Assembly: GCF_029227915.1 (NCBI RefSeq)
Contig: NC_079883.1
Coordinates: 18,416,001-18,480,000, forward strand
Length of the DNA: 64,000 nucleotides
Reading direction: 5' to 3'
Source of the DNA: Hydractinia symbiolongicarpus
Taxonomy: Eukaryota > Cnidaria > Hydrozoa > Anthoathecata > Hydractiniidae
Shown: piece by piece, positions 52,972-64,000 of the stretch
Layout of the letters: each line of letters starts with the position of its first letter
Numbering within the stretch: position 1 is the stretch's first letter
Program-made: the position numbers and the translations under genes
The notes under the pieces: generated by a model
The model's input: only the letters and a program-made list of their open reading frames with translations
Told to the model about the DNA's origin: nothing
The model's database searches: none

Positions 52972-54475
52972 TGTAAGGCCTTTATTAGGCTGCAAGAGGC
53001 CATATTACAGTCGTTAGACGCATGTACCCGTAGTTAACGGTGTTATAACGCCATGGCGCAATGGAAAACAACTTGGGACGTCGTAGTCCATTGAGAGTGG
53101 AAGGATAAGACCAATGGTAACCTGCGCAGGCACGTGCAACCACGTGATATACGCGTAAGGCCTTTATTAGGGTACAAGAGGCTATATTACAGCCCTTAGG
53201 GGCCTGTACCTGTAATTGACGGCGTTATAACGCCATGACACAATGGTAAACAACTTGGAACGTCGTAGTCTATTGAGAGTGGAAGGATTAGACGAATAGT
53301 AACCTGCGCAGGCACGTGGAACAACGCGAATTGGGTGTACGGCCTTTATTAGGCTGCAAAAGGTCATATTACAGCCTTCAGAGACCTGTACACGTGATTG
53401 ACGGTGTTATAAAGCTGTGGCGCAATTGCAAACAACTTGGGACGTCTTAGTCCATTGAGAGTGGAAAGATTAGTCCGATCGTAACTTGCGCAGGCACGTG
53501 GAACAACGTGATTTATGTGTACGGCCTCTATTAGGCAGCAAAAGGCCATACTATAGCCTTTAGAGGCATGTACACGTGGCTGACTGTGTTATAAAGCCAT
53601 GGCGCAATGGAAAACAACTTGGGACTTTGTAGTCCTTTGAGAGTGGAAGGATAAGACCAATGATAACCTTCGCAGGCACGTGCAACCATGTGATATACGT
53701 GTAAGGCCTTTATTAGGCTGCAAGAGGCCATATTACAGTCGTTAGACGCATGTACCCGTAGTTAACGGTGTTATAACGCCATGGCGCAATGGAAAACAAC
53801 TTGGGACGTCGTAGTCCATTGAGAGTGGAAGGATAAGACCAATGGTAACCTGCGCAGGCACGTGCAACCACGTGATATACGCGTAAGGCCTTTATTAGGG
53901 TACAAGAGGCTATATTACAGCCCTTAGGGGCCTGTACCTGTAATTGACGGCGTTATAACGCCATGACACAATGGTAAACAACTTGGAACGTCGTAGTCTA
54001 TTGAGAGTGGAAGGATTAGACGAATAGTAACCTGCGCAGGCACGTGGAACAACGCGAATTGGGTGTACGGCCTTTATTAGGCTGCAAAAGGTCATATTAC
54101 AGCCTTCAGAGACCTGTACACGTGATTGACGGTGTTATAAAGCTGTGGCGCAATTGCAAACAACTTGGGACGTCTTAGTCCATTGAGAGTGGAAAGATTA
54201 GTCCGATCGTAACTTGCGCAGGCACGTGGAACAACGTGATTTATGTGTACGGCCTCTATTAGGCAGCAAAAGGCCATACTATAGCCTTTAGAGGCATGTA
54301 CACGTGGCTGACTGTGTTATAAAGCCATGGCGCAATGGAAAACAACTTGGGACTTTGTAGTCCTTTGAGAGTGGAAGGATAAGACCAATGATAACCTTCG
54401 CAGGCACGTGCAACCATGTGATATACGTGTAAGGCCTTTATTAGGCTGCAAGATGCCATATTACAGTCGTTAGAC
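52972..54475 (+). repeat. 728-bp (four-monomer) duplication, about 2.1 copies
   Basis: 53182/53910, 53364/54092 and 53531/54259 pair at 728 bp and their sequence is nearly identical. The array then continues as a copy of 50472-50910 at a shift of 4004 bp (22 monomers). Confidence 0.85.
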
Positions 54476-57446
54476 GCGTGTACTTGTAGTTAACGGTGTT
54501 GTAACGCCATGGCGCAATGGAAAACGACTTGTGACGTCGGAGTCCATTGAGAGTGGAAGGATTAGACCAATGGTAACCTGCGAAGGCACGTGGAACAACG
54601 TGATTTATGTATACGGACTTTATTAGGCCGCAAAAGGCCATATTACAGCTTTTAGGGGCCTGTACACGTGGCTGACGCTGTTATAAAGCCATGGCGCAAT
54701 GGTAATCAACTGGGGACGTCGTAGGCCATTGAGAGTGGAAGGATTAGACCAATGATAACCTGCGCAGGCACGTGGAACAACGTGATTTATGTGTACGGAC
54801 TTTATTAAGCCGCAAAAGGCCATATTACAGCCTTTAGGGGCCTGTACACGTGGCTGACTGTGTTATAAAGCCATGACGCAATGGAAAACCACTTGGGACG
54901 TCGTAGTTCTTTGAGAGTGGAAGGACAAGACCAATGATAACCTGCGCAGGCATGTGCAACCACGTGATATACGTGTAAGGCCCTTATTAGTGCACAAGAG
55001 GGTATATTACAGCCCTTAGGGGCTTGTACGTGTGGCTGACGCTGTTATAAAGCCATGGCGCAATGAAAAACTACTTGGGATGTCGTAGTTCATTGAGAGT
55101 GGAAGGAGAAGACTAATGGTAACCTGCGCAGGCACGTGCAACCACGTGATATATGTGTAAGGCCTTTATTAGGCTGCAAAAGGCCATATTACAGTCGTTA
55201 GACGCATGTACCCGTAGTTAACGGTGTTATAACGCCATGGCGCAATGGAAAACAACTTGGGACGTCGTAGTCCATTGAGAGTGGAAGGATAAGACCAATG
55301 GTAACCTGCGCAGGCACGTGCAACCACGTGATATACGTGTAAGGCCTTTATTAGGGTACAAGAGGCTATATTACAGCCCTTAGGGGCCTGTACCTGTAAT
55401 TGACGGCGTTATAACGCCATGACACAATGGTAAACAACTTGGAACGTCGTAGTCTATTGAGAGTGGAAGGATTAGACGAATAGTAACCTGCGCAGGCACG
55501 TGGAACAACGCGAATTGGGTGTACAGCCTTTATTAGGCTGCAAAAGGTCATATTACAGCCTTTAGAGACCTGTACATGTGGTTGACGGTGTTATAAAGCT
55601 GTGGCGCAATTGCAAACAACTTGGGACGTCTTAGTCCATTGAGAGTGGAAAGATTAGTCCGATCGTAACTTGCGCAGGCACGTGGAACAACGTGATTTAT
55701 GTGTACGGCCTCTATTAGGCAGCAAAAGGCCATACTATAGCCTTTAGAGGCATGTACACGTGGCTGACTGTGTTATAAAGCCATGGCGCAATGGAAAACA
55801 ACTTGGGACTTCGTAGTCCTTTGAGAGTGGAAGGATAAGACCAATGATGACCTGTGCAGGCACGTGCAACCACGTGATATACGTGTAAGGCCTTTATTAG
55901 TGTACAAGAGGCTATATTACAGCCCTTAGGGGCTTGTACGTGTGGCTGACGCTGTTATAAAGCCATGGCGCAATGGAAAACTACTTGGGACGTCGTAGTT
56001 CATTGAGAGTGGAAGGAGAAGACCAATGGTAACCTGCGCAGGCACGTGCAACCACGTGATGTACGTGTAAGGCCTTTACTAGTTTGCAAGAGGCCATATT
56101 ACAGTGGTTAGACGCATGTACTTGTAGTTAACGGTGTTATAACGGCATGGCGCAATGGAAAACGACTTGTGACGTCGTAGTCCATTGAGAGTGGAAGGAT
56201 TAGACCAATGGTAACCTGCGCAGGCACGTGGAACAACGTGATTTATGTATACGGACTTTATTAGGCCGCAAAAGGCCATATTACAGCCTTTAGGGACCTG
56301 TACACGTGTTTGACGGTGTTGTAAAGCCGTGGCGATATGGAAAACAACTTGGGACTTCGTAGTCCTTTGAGAGTGGAAGGATAAGACCAATGATAACCTG
56401 CGCAGGCACGTGCAACCACGTGATATACGTGTAAGGCCTTTATTAGTGTACAAGAGGCTATATTACAGCCCTTAGGGGCTTGTACGTGTGGCTGACGCTG
56501 TTATAAAGCCATGGCGCAATGAAAAACTACTTGCGACGTCGTAGTTCATTGAGAGTGGAAGGATAAGACCAATGGTAACCTGCACAGGCACGTGGAACCA
56601 CGTAATATACGTGTAAGGCCTTTATTAGGCTGCAAGAGGACATATTACAGTCGTTAGACGCATGTACTTGTAGTTAACGGTGTTATAACGCCATGGCGCA
56701 ATGGAAAACGACTTGTGACGTCGTAGTCCATTGAGAGTGGAAGGATAAGACCAATGGTAACCTGCGCAGGGACGTGCAACCACGTGATATACGTGTAAGG
56801 CCTTTATTAGGCTGCAAGAGGCCATATTACAGTCGTTAGACGCATGTACTTGTAGTTAACGGTGTTATAACGCCATGGCGCAATGGAAAACGACTTGTGA
56901 CGTCGTAGTCCATTGAGAGTGGAAGGATAAGACCAATGGTAAACTGCGCAGGCACGTGGAACAACGTGATTTATGTATACGGACTTTATTAGGGCGCAAA
57001 AGGCCATATTACAGCCTTTAGGGGCCTGTACACGTGGTTGACGGTCTTATAACGCCGTGGCGCTATGGAAAACAACTTGGGACGTCGTAGTTCATTGAGA
57101 GTGGAAGGATAAGACCAATGGTAACCTGCGCAGGCACGTGCAACCACGTGATATGCGTGTAAGGCCTTTATTAGGCTGCAAGAGGTCATATTACAGTCGT
57201 TAGACGCATGTACTTGTAGTTAACGGTGTTATAAAGCCATAGCGCAATGGAAAACGACTTGTGATGTCGTAGTCCATTGAGAGTGGAAGGATTAGACCAA
57301 TGGTAACCTGCGCAGGCACTTGCAACTACGTGACATATGTGTAAGGCCTTTATTAGGCTGCAAGAGGCCATATTACAGTCGTTAGACGAATGTACCCGTA
57401 GTTAACGGTGTTAAAACGCCATGGCGCAATGGAAAACAACTTGGGA
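54476..57446 (+). repeat. Connecting satellite block of distant copies
   Basis: About 16 monomers. 54476 to about 54930 copies 50472-50926. About 55350-56800 copies 37510-38970 (shift 17838 bp, 98 monomers plus 2). The remainder mixes subtypes seen in 31690-33295, including TTAGGGCGC and GACGGTCTTATAACG. There is no gene. Confidence 0.75.
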
Positions 57447-59109
57447 CGTCGTAGTCCATTGAGAGTGGAAGGATAAGACCAATGGTAACCTGCGCAGGCG
57501 CGTGCAACCACGTGATATACGCGTAAGGCCTTTATTAGGGTACAAGAGGCTATATTACAGCCCTTGGGGGCCTGTACCTGTAATTGACACAATGGTAAAC
57601 AACTTGGAACGTCGTAGTCCATTGAGAGTGGAAGGATTAGACGAATAGTAACCTGCGCAGGCACGTGGAACAACGCGAATTGGGTGTACGGCCTTTATTA
57701 GGCTGCAAAAGGTCATATTACAGCCTTCAGAGACCTGTACACGTGGTTGACGGTGTTATAAAGCTGTGGCGCAATTGCAAACAACTTGGGACGTCTTAGT
57801 CCATTGAGAGTGGAAAGATTAGTCCGATCGTAACTTGCGCAGGCACGTGGAACAAGGTGATTTATGTGTACGGCCTCTATTAGGCAGCAAAAGGCCATAC
57901 TATAGCCTTTAGAGGCATGTAAACGTGGCTGACTGTGTTATAAAGCCATGGCGCAATGGAAAACAACTTGGGACTTCGTAGTCCTTTGAGAGTGGAAGGA
58001 TAAGACCAATGATAACCTGCGCAGGCACGTGCAACCACGTGATATACGTGTAAGGCCTTTATTAGTGTACAAGAGGCTATATTACAGCCCTTAGGGGCTT
58101 GTACGTGTGGCTGACGCTGTTATAAAGCCATGGCGCAATGAAAAACTACTTGCGACGTCGTAGTTCATTGAGAGTGGAAGGATAAGACCAACGGTAACCT
58201 GCACAGGCACGTGGAACCACGTGATATACGTGTAAGGCCTTTATTAGGCTGCAAGAGGACATATTACAGTCGTTAGACGCATGTACTTGTAGTTAACGGT
58301 GTTATAACGCCATGGCGCAATGGAAAACGACTTGTGACGTCGTAGTCCATTGAGAGTGGAAGGATAAGACCAATGGTAACCTGCGCAGGGACGTGCAACC
58401 ACGTGATATACGTGTAAGGCCTTTATTAGGCTGCAAGAGGCCATATTACAGTCGTTAGACGCATGTACTTGTAGTTAACGGTGTTATAACGCCATGGCGC
58501 AATGGAAAACGACTTGTGACGTCGTAGTCCATTGAGAGTGGAAGGATAAGACCAATGGTAACCTGCGCAGGCGCGTGCAACCACGTGATATACGCGTAAG
58601 GCCTTTATTAGGGTACAAGAGGCTATATTACAGCCCTTGGGGGCCTGTACCTGTAATTGACACAATGGTAAACAACTTGGAACGTCGTAGTCCATTGAGA
58701 GTGGAAGGATTAGACGAATAGTAACCTGCTCAGGCACGTGGAACAACGCGAATTGGGTGTACGGCCTTTATTAGGCTGCAAAAGGTCATATTACAGCCTT
58801 CAGAGACCTGTACACGTGGTTGACGGTGTTATAAAGCTGTGGCGCAATTGCAAACAACTTGGGACGTCTTAGTCCATTGAGAGTGGAAAGATTAGTCCGA
58901 TCGTAACTTGCGCAGGCACGTGGAACAAGGTGATTTATGTGTACGGCCTCTATTAGGCAGCAAAAGGCCATACTATAGCCTTTAGAGGCATGTACACGTG
59001 GCTGACTGTGTTATAAAGCCATGGCGCAATGGAAAACAACTTGGGACTTCGTAGTCCTTTGAGAGTGGAAGGATAAGACCAATGATAACCTGCGCAGGCA
59101 CGTGCAACC
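57447..59109 (+). repeat. 1073-bp higher-order repeat, about 1.55 copies
   Basis: 57713 pairs with 58786 at 1073 bp. Six monomers would give 1092; the missing 19 bp is a single deletion at 57588 and 58661, where TTGACACAATGG replaces the longer sequence with the GGCGTTATAACGCC palindrome. The same unit appears again around 61698-62771 through the 3985-bp repeat. Confidence 0.83.
57583..57592. other. 19-bp deletion junction removing the palindrome
   Basis: AATTGACACAATGG replaces AATTGAC followed by the 14-bp palindrome, ATGAC and ACAATGG. The same junction is at 58661 and 62646. It is consistent with slippage between the flanking TGAC repeats. Confidence 0.88.
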
Positions 59110-62100
59110 ATGTGATATACGTGTAAGGCACTTATTAGTGTACAAGAGGCTATATCACAGCCCTTAGGGGCTTGTACGTGTGGCTGACGCTGTTATAAAG
59201 CCATGGCGCAATGAAAAACTACTTAGGACGTTGTAGTTCATTGAGAGTGGAAGGAGAAGACTAATGGTAACCTGCGCAGGCACGTGCAACCACGTGATAT
59301 ATGTGTAAGGCCTTTATTAGGCTGCAAAAGGCCATATTACAGTCGTTAGACGCATGTACCCGTAGTTAACGGTGTTATAACGCCATGGCGCAATGGAAAA
59401 CAACTTGGGACGTCGTAGTCCATTGAAAGTGGAAGGATAAGACCAATGATAACCTGCGCAGGGACTTTCAACCACGTGATATACGTGTAAGGCCTTCATT
59501 AGTGTACAAGAAGCCATATTACAGTCGTTAGACGGATGTACTCGTAGTTAACGGTGTTATAACGCCATGGCGCAATGGAAAACGACTTGTGGCGTCGTAG
59601 TCCATTGAGAGTACATGGACTAGTCCGATCGTAACTTGGGCAGGCACGTGGAACTACGTGATTTATGTGTGCGGCCTCTGTTAGGCAGCAAAAGGCCATA
59701 TTATAAAGCCTTTAGAGGCCTGTACACGTGGCTGACTGTGTTATAAAGCCATGGCGCAATGGAAAACCACTTGGGACGTCGTAGTGCGTTGAGAGTGGAA
59801 GGATTACACCAATGCTAACCTGTGCAGGCACGTGCAACCACTTGATATACGTGTAAGGTCTTTATTAGGCTACAAGAAGTCATATTTCAGTCGTTAGACG
59901 CATGTACCCGTAGTTAACGGTGTTATAACGCCATGGCGTAACGGAAAACGTCTTGGGACGAAGTAGTCCATTGAGAGGGGAAGGATTAGACCAATGGTAA
60001 CCTGCGCAGGAACGTGCAACCACGTGATATACGTGTAAGGCCTTTATTAGGCTGCAAGAGGACATATTACAGTCGTTAGACGCATGTACTTGTAGTTAAC
60101 GGTGTTATAACGCCATGGCGCAATGGAAAACGACTTGTGACGTCGTAGTCCATTGAGAGTACATGGACTAGTCCGATCGTAACTTGGGCAGGCACGTGGA
60201 ACTACGTGATTTATGTGTGCGGCCTCTGTTAGGCAGCAAAAGGCCATATTAGCCTTTAGAGGCCTGTACACGTGGCTGACTGTGTTATAAAGCCATGGCG
60301 CAATGGAAAACCACTTGGGACGTCGTAGTGCATTGAGAGTGGAAGGATTACACCAATGCTAACCTGTGCAGGCACGTGCAACCACTTGATATACGTGTAA
60401 GGTCTTTATTAGGCTGCAAGAGGCCATACTACAGTCGTTAGACGCATGTACTCGTAGTTAACGGTGGTATAACGCCATGGCGCAACGGAAAACGACTTGG
60501 GACGTGGTAGTCCATTGAGAGGGGAAGGATTAGACCAATGGTAACCTGCGCAGGCACGTGCAACCACGTGATATGCGTGTAAGGCCTTTATTAGGCTGCA
60601 AGAGGTCATATTACAGTCGTTAGACGCATGTACTTGTAGTTAACGGTGTTATAAAGCCATAGCGCAATGGAAAACGACTTGTGACGTCGTAGTCCATTGA
60701 GAGTGAAAGGATTAGACCAATGGTAACCTGCGCAGGCACGTGGAACAACGTGATTCATGTATGCGGACTTTATTAGGCAGCAAAAGGCCATATTACAGCC
60801 TTTAGGGGCCTGTACACGTGTTTGACGGTGTTGTAAAGCCGTGGCGCTATGGAAAACAACTTGGGACTTCGTAGTCCTTTGAGATTGGAAGGATAAGACC
60901 AATGATAACCTGCGCAGGCATGTGCAACCGCGTGATATACGTGTAAGGCCCTTATTAGTGTACAAGAGGCTATATTACAGCCCTTAGGGGCTTGTACGTG
61001 TGGCTGACGCTGTTATAAAGCCATGGCGCAATGAAAAACTACTTGGGACGTCGTAGCTCATTGAGAGTGGAAGGATAAGACCAATGGTAACCTGCACAGG
61101 CACGTGGAACCACGTGATATACGTGTAAGGCCTTTATTAGGCTGCAAGAGGACATATTACAGTCGTTAGACGCATGTACTTGTAGTTAACGGTGTTATAA
61201 CGCCATGGCGCAATGGAAAACGACTTGTGACGTCGTAGTCCATTGAGAGTGGAAGGATAAGACCAATGGTAACCTGCGCAGGGACGTGCAACCACGTGAT
61301 ATACGTGTAAGGCCTTTATTAGGCTGCAAGAGGCCATATTACAGTCGTTAGACGCATGTACTTGTAGTTAACGGTGTTATAACGCCATGGCGCAATGGAA
61401 AACGACTTGTGACGTCGTAGTCCATTGAGAGTGGAAGGATAAGACCAATGGTAAACTGCGCAGGCACGTGGAACAACGTGATTTATGTATACGGACTTTA
61501 TTAGGGCGCAAAAGGCCATATTACAGCCTTTAGGGGCCTGTGAACGTGGTTGACGGTCTTATAACGCCGTGGCGCTATGGAAAACAACTTGGGACGTCGT
61601 AGTCCTTTGAGAGTGGAAGGATAAGACCAATGGTAACCTGCGCAGGCACGTGGAACAACGCGAATTGGGTTTACGGCCTTTATTAGGCTGCAAAAGGTCA
61701 TATTACAGCCTTCAGAGACCTGTACACGTGGTTGACGGTGTTATAAAGCTGTGGCGCAATTGCAAACAACTTGGGACGTCTTAGTCCATTGAGAGTGGAA
61801 AGATTAGTCCGATCGTAACTTGCGCAGGCACGTGGAACAAGGTGATTTATGTGTACGGCCTCTATTAGGCAGCAAAAGGCCATACTATAGCCTTTAGAGG
61901 CATGTACACGTGGCTGACTGTGTTATAAAGCCATGGCGCAATGGAAAACAACTTGGGACTTCGTAGTCCTTTGAGAGTGGCAGGATAAGACCAATGATAA
62001 CCTGCGCAGGCACGTGCAACCACGTGATATACGTGTAAGGCCTTTATTAGTGTACAAGAGGCTATATTACAGCCCTTAGGGGCTTGTACGTGTGGCTGTC

Positions 62101-64000
62101 GCTGTTATAAAGCCATGGCGCAATGAAAAACTACTTGCGACGTCGTAGTTCATTGAGAGTGGAAGGATAAGACCAATGGTAACCTGCACAGGCACGTGGA
62201 ACCACGTGATATACGTGTAAGGCCTTTATTAGGCTGCAAGAGGACATATTACAGTCGTTAGACGCATGTACTTGTAGTTAACGGTGTTATAACGCCATGG
62301 CGCAATGGAAAACGACTTGTGACGTCGTAGTCCATTGAGAGTGGAAGGATAAGACCAATGGTAACCTGCGCAGGGACGTGCAACCACGTGATATACGTGT
62401 AAGGCCTTTATTAGGCTGCAAGAGGCCATATTACAGTCGTTAGACGCATGTACTTGTAGTTAACGGTGTTATAACGCCATGGCGCAATGGAAAACGACTT
62501 GTGACGTCGTAGTCCATTGAGAGTGGAAGGATAAGACCAATGGTAACCTGCGCAGGCGCGTGCAACCACGTGATATACGCGTAAGGCCTTTATTAGGGTA
62601 CAAGAGGCTATATTACAGCCCTTGGGGGCCTGTACCTGTAATTGACACAATGGTAAACAACTTGGAACGTCGTAGTCCATTGAGAGTGGAAGGATTAGAC
62701 GAATAGTAACCTGCGCAGGCACGTGGAACAACGCGAAGTGGGTGTACGGCCTTTATTAGGCTGCAAAAGGTCATATTACAGCCTTCAGAGACCTGTACAC
62801 GTGGTTGACGGTGTTATAAAGCTGTGGCGCAATTGCAAACAACTTGGGACGTCTTAGTCCATTGAGAGTGGAAAGATTAGTCCGATCGTAACTTGCGCAG
62901 GCACGTGGAACAAGGTGATTTATGTGTACGGCCTCTATTAGGCAGCAAAAGGCCATACTATAGCATTTAGAGGCATGTACACGTGGCTGACTGTGTTATA
63001 AAGCCATGGCGCAATGAAAAACAACTTGGGACTTCGTAGTCCTTTGAGAGTGGAAGGATAAGACCAATGATAACCTGCGCAGGCACGTGCAACCATGTGA
63101 TATACGTGTAAGACACTTATTAGTGTACAAGAGGCTATATCACAGCCCTTAGGGGCTTGTACGTGTGGCTGACGCTGTTATAAAGCCATGGCGCAATGAA
63201 AAACTACTTAGGACGTCGTAGTTCATTGAGAGTGGAAGGAGAAGACTAATGGTAACCTGCGCAGGCACGTGCAACCACGTGATATATGTGTAAGGCCTTT
63301 ATTAGGCTGCAAAAGGCCATATTACAGTCGTTAGACGCATGTACCCGTAGTTAACGGTGTTATAACGCCATGGCGCAATGGAAAACAACTTGGGACGTCG
63401 TAGTCCATTGAAAGTGGAAGGATAAGACCAATGATAACCTGCGCAGGGACGTGCAACCACGTGATATACGTGTAAGGCCTTCATTAGTGTACAAGAAGCC
63501 ATATTACAGTCGTTAGACGGATGTACTCGTAGTTAACGGTGTTATAACGCCATGGCGCAATGGAAAACGACTTGTGGCGTCGTAGTCCATTGAGAGTACA
63601 TGGACTAGTCCGATCGTAACTTGGGCAGGCACGTGGAACTACGTGATTTATGTGTGCGGCCTCTGTTAGGCAGCAAAAGGCCATACTATAGCCTTTAGAG
63701 GCCTGTACACGTGGCTGACTGTGTTATAAAGCCATGGCGCAATGGAAAACCACTTGGGACGTCGTAGTGCGTTGAGAGTGGAAGGATTACACCAATGCTA
63801 ACCTGTGCAGGCACGTGCAACCACTTGATATACGTGTAAGGTCTTTATTAGGCTACAAGAAGCCATATTTCAGTCGTTAGACGCATGTACCCGTAGTTAA
63901 CGGTGTTATAACGCCATGGCGTAACGGAAAACGTCTTGGGACGAAGTAGTCCATTGAGAGGGGAAGGATTAGACCAATGGTAACCTGCGCAGGAACGTGC
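57650..64000 (+). repeat. 3985-bp higher-order repeat, about 1.6 copies, open at the window end
   Basis: 57713/61698, 58244/62229, 58786/62771, 59317/63302 and 59499/63484 pair at 3985 bp. Twenty-two monomers give 4004; the difference is the 19-bp deletion carried inside the unit. A 2-bp gain near 59703 changes the shift to 3983 for the last part. The second copy runs off the window end while still matching, so the array continues beyond 64000. Confidence 0.88.

Larger units (their letters stand above)
47160..53748 (+). repeat. 4368-bp, 24-monomer repetition
   Basis: 47160-49380 is repeated at 51528-53748: 47343/51711, 47889/52257, 48086/52454, 48814/53182 and 49163/53531 all differ by 4368 bp, exactly 24 monomers. 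The copies are near-identical except for a replaced patch at 48113-48187 against 52481-52555. The intervening part contains a separate 1092-bp duplication. The neighbouring 36266-45100 HOR has the same 24-monomer length. Confidence 0.87.
1..64000 (+). repeat. 182-bp tandem satellite array filling the window
   Basis: The conserved block TCGTAGTCC recurs every 182 bp from base 1 (for example 1, 183, 359, 541, 723, 905, 1087), apart from small indels, and the same phase runs to the end. All monomers followed are head-to-tail in one orientation. No unique sequence, transposon, rRNA, tRNA or long coding frame interrupts it. About 350 monomers fit. Monomers are divergent subtypes arranged in higher-order repeats of several lengths. 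This organisation is known from centromeric and pericentromeric satellites of plants and animals; a centromere role here is inference only. I do not recognise the monomer, so the organism is unresolved beyond a eukaryotic nuclear genome. Confidence 0.97.

Noticed and set aside
1-64000. CENP-B box
   Set aside because: I checked the TTCG-containing sites of the common monomer types on both strands against TTCGNNNNANNCGGG and none fits. The nearest, on the minus strand of GGATTAGACGAATAG, lacks CGGG.
1-64000. CRISPR array or bacterial repeat
   Set aside because: Units are 182 bp with no short identical repeat separated by unique spacers, and no cas or other genes are present.
1-64000. rDNA intergenic-spacer subrepeats
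   Set aside because: Spacer subrepeats can be ~180 bp, but 64 kb without any rRNA gene, and with multi-level HORs, fits a satellite much better.
1-64000. Known satellites such as human alpha (171 bp), Arabidopsis CEN180 or rice CentO (155 bp)
   Set aside because: The length or sequence differs from what I remember of each. A database search with the 36873-37054 monomer would decide.
1-64000. CCAAT and TATAA strings in each monomer as a promoter
   Set aside because: Both occur once per unit, but TATAA is part of the GTTATAAC dyad and the spacing of about 120 bp is not promoter-like. No transcript evidence is available.

Overview
The whole 64-kb window is one uninterrupted tandem satellite DNA array. 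I find no protein-coding gene, RNA gene, transposon or unique sequence in it. The repeat unit is 182 bp, about 350 units fit in the window, and every unit I followed points the same way. A block of this size made only of ~180-bp head-to-tail monomers in multi-level higher-order repeats (HORs) is typical of eukaryotic nuclear heterochromatin, most often centromeric or pericentromeric. I do not recognise the monomer as any satellite I know, so I name neither species nor kingdom. The sequence alone does not show centromere function. A hand-counted monomer (36873-37054) is about 47% GC and holds 12 CpG, so CpG is not depleted.

Layout by internal period. 1-2174: rearranged monomers. 2175-6243: 1630-bp HOR (9 monomers, minus 8 bp). 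6244-10081: heterogeneous. 10082-13246: 910-bp HOR (5 monomers). 13070-14990: 902-bp HOR (5 monomers, minus 8 bp). 14991-15819: a block also present at about 9180-10020. 15820-22178: 2540-bp HOR (14 monomers, minus 8 bp). 22179-28104: heterogeneous, with short dimer duplications. 28105-33295: mosaic with shifts of 1638, 1274, 1095 and 728 bp. 33500-35395: 910-bp duplication. 36266-45100: two copies of a 4369-bp, 24-monomer HOR. 47160-53748: another 24-monomer (4368-bp) repetition, with a 1092-bp duplication nested inside it and a 728-bp one overlapping its end. 57447-64000: 1073-bp and 3985-bp HORs carrying a 19-bp deletion.

The departures of HOR lengths from multiples of 182 that I checked are accounted for by small indels visible in the sequence. 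The array therefore looks like a satellite growing by repeated unequal exchange or local amplification at many scales, with very young blocks (copies differing at only a few sites) beside older shuffled ones. Minus-strand open frames of 61-154 codons recur throughout; they are by-products of the monomer, not genes. The most notable observations are a 19-bp deletion that removes a perfect 14-bp palindrome between TGAC repeats, an indel hotspot at one monomer position, a ~75-bp conversion-like patch, and helically spaced ACGTG motifs in each monomer.
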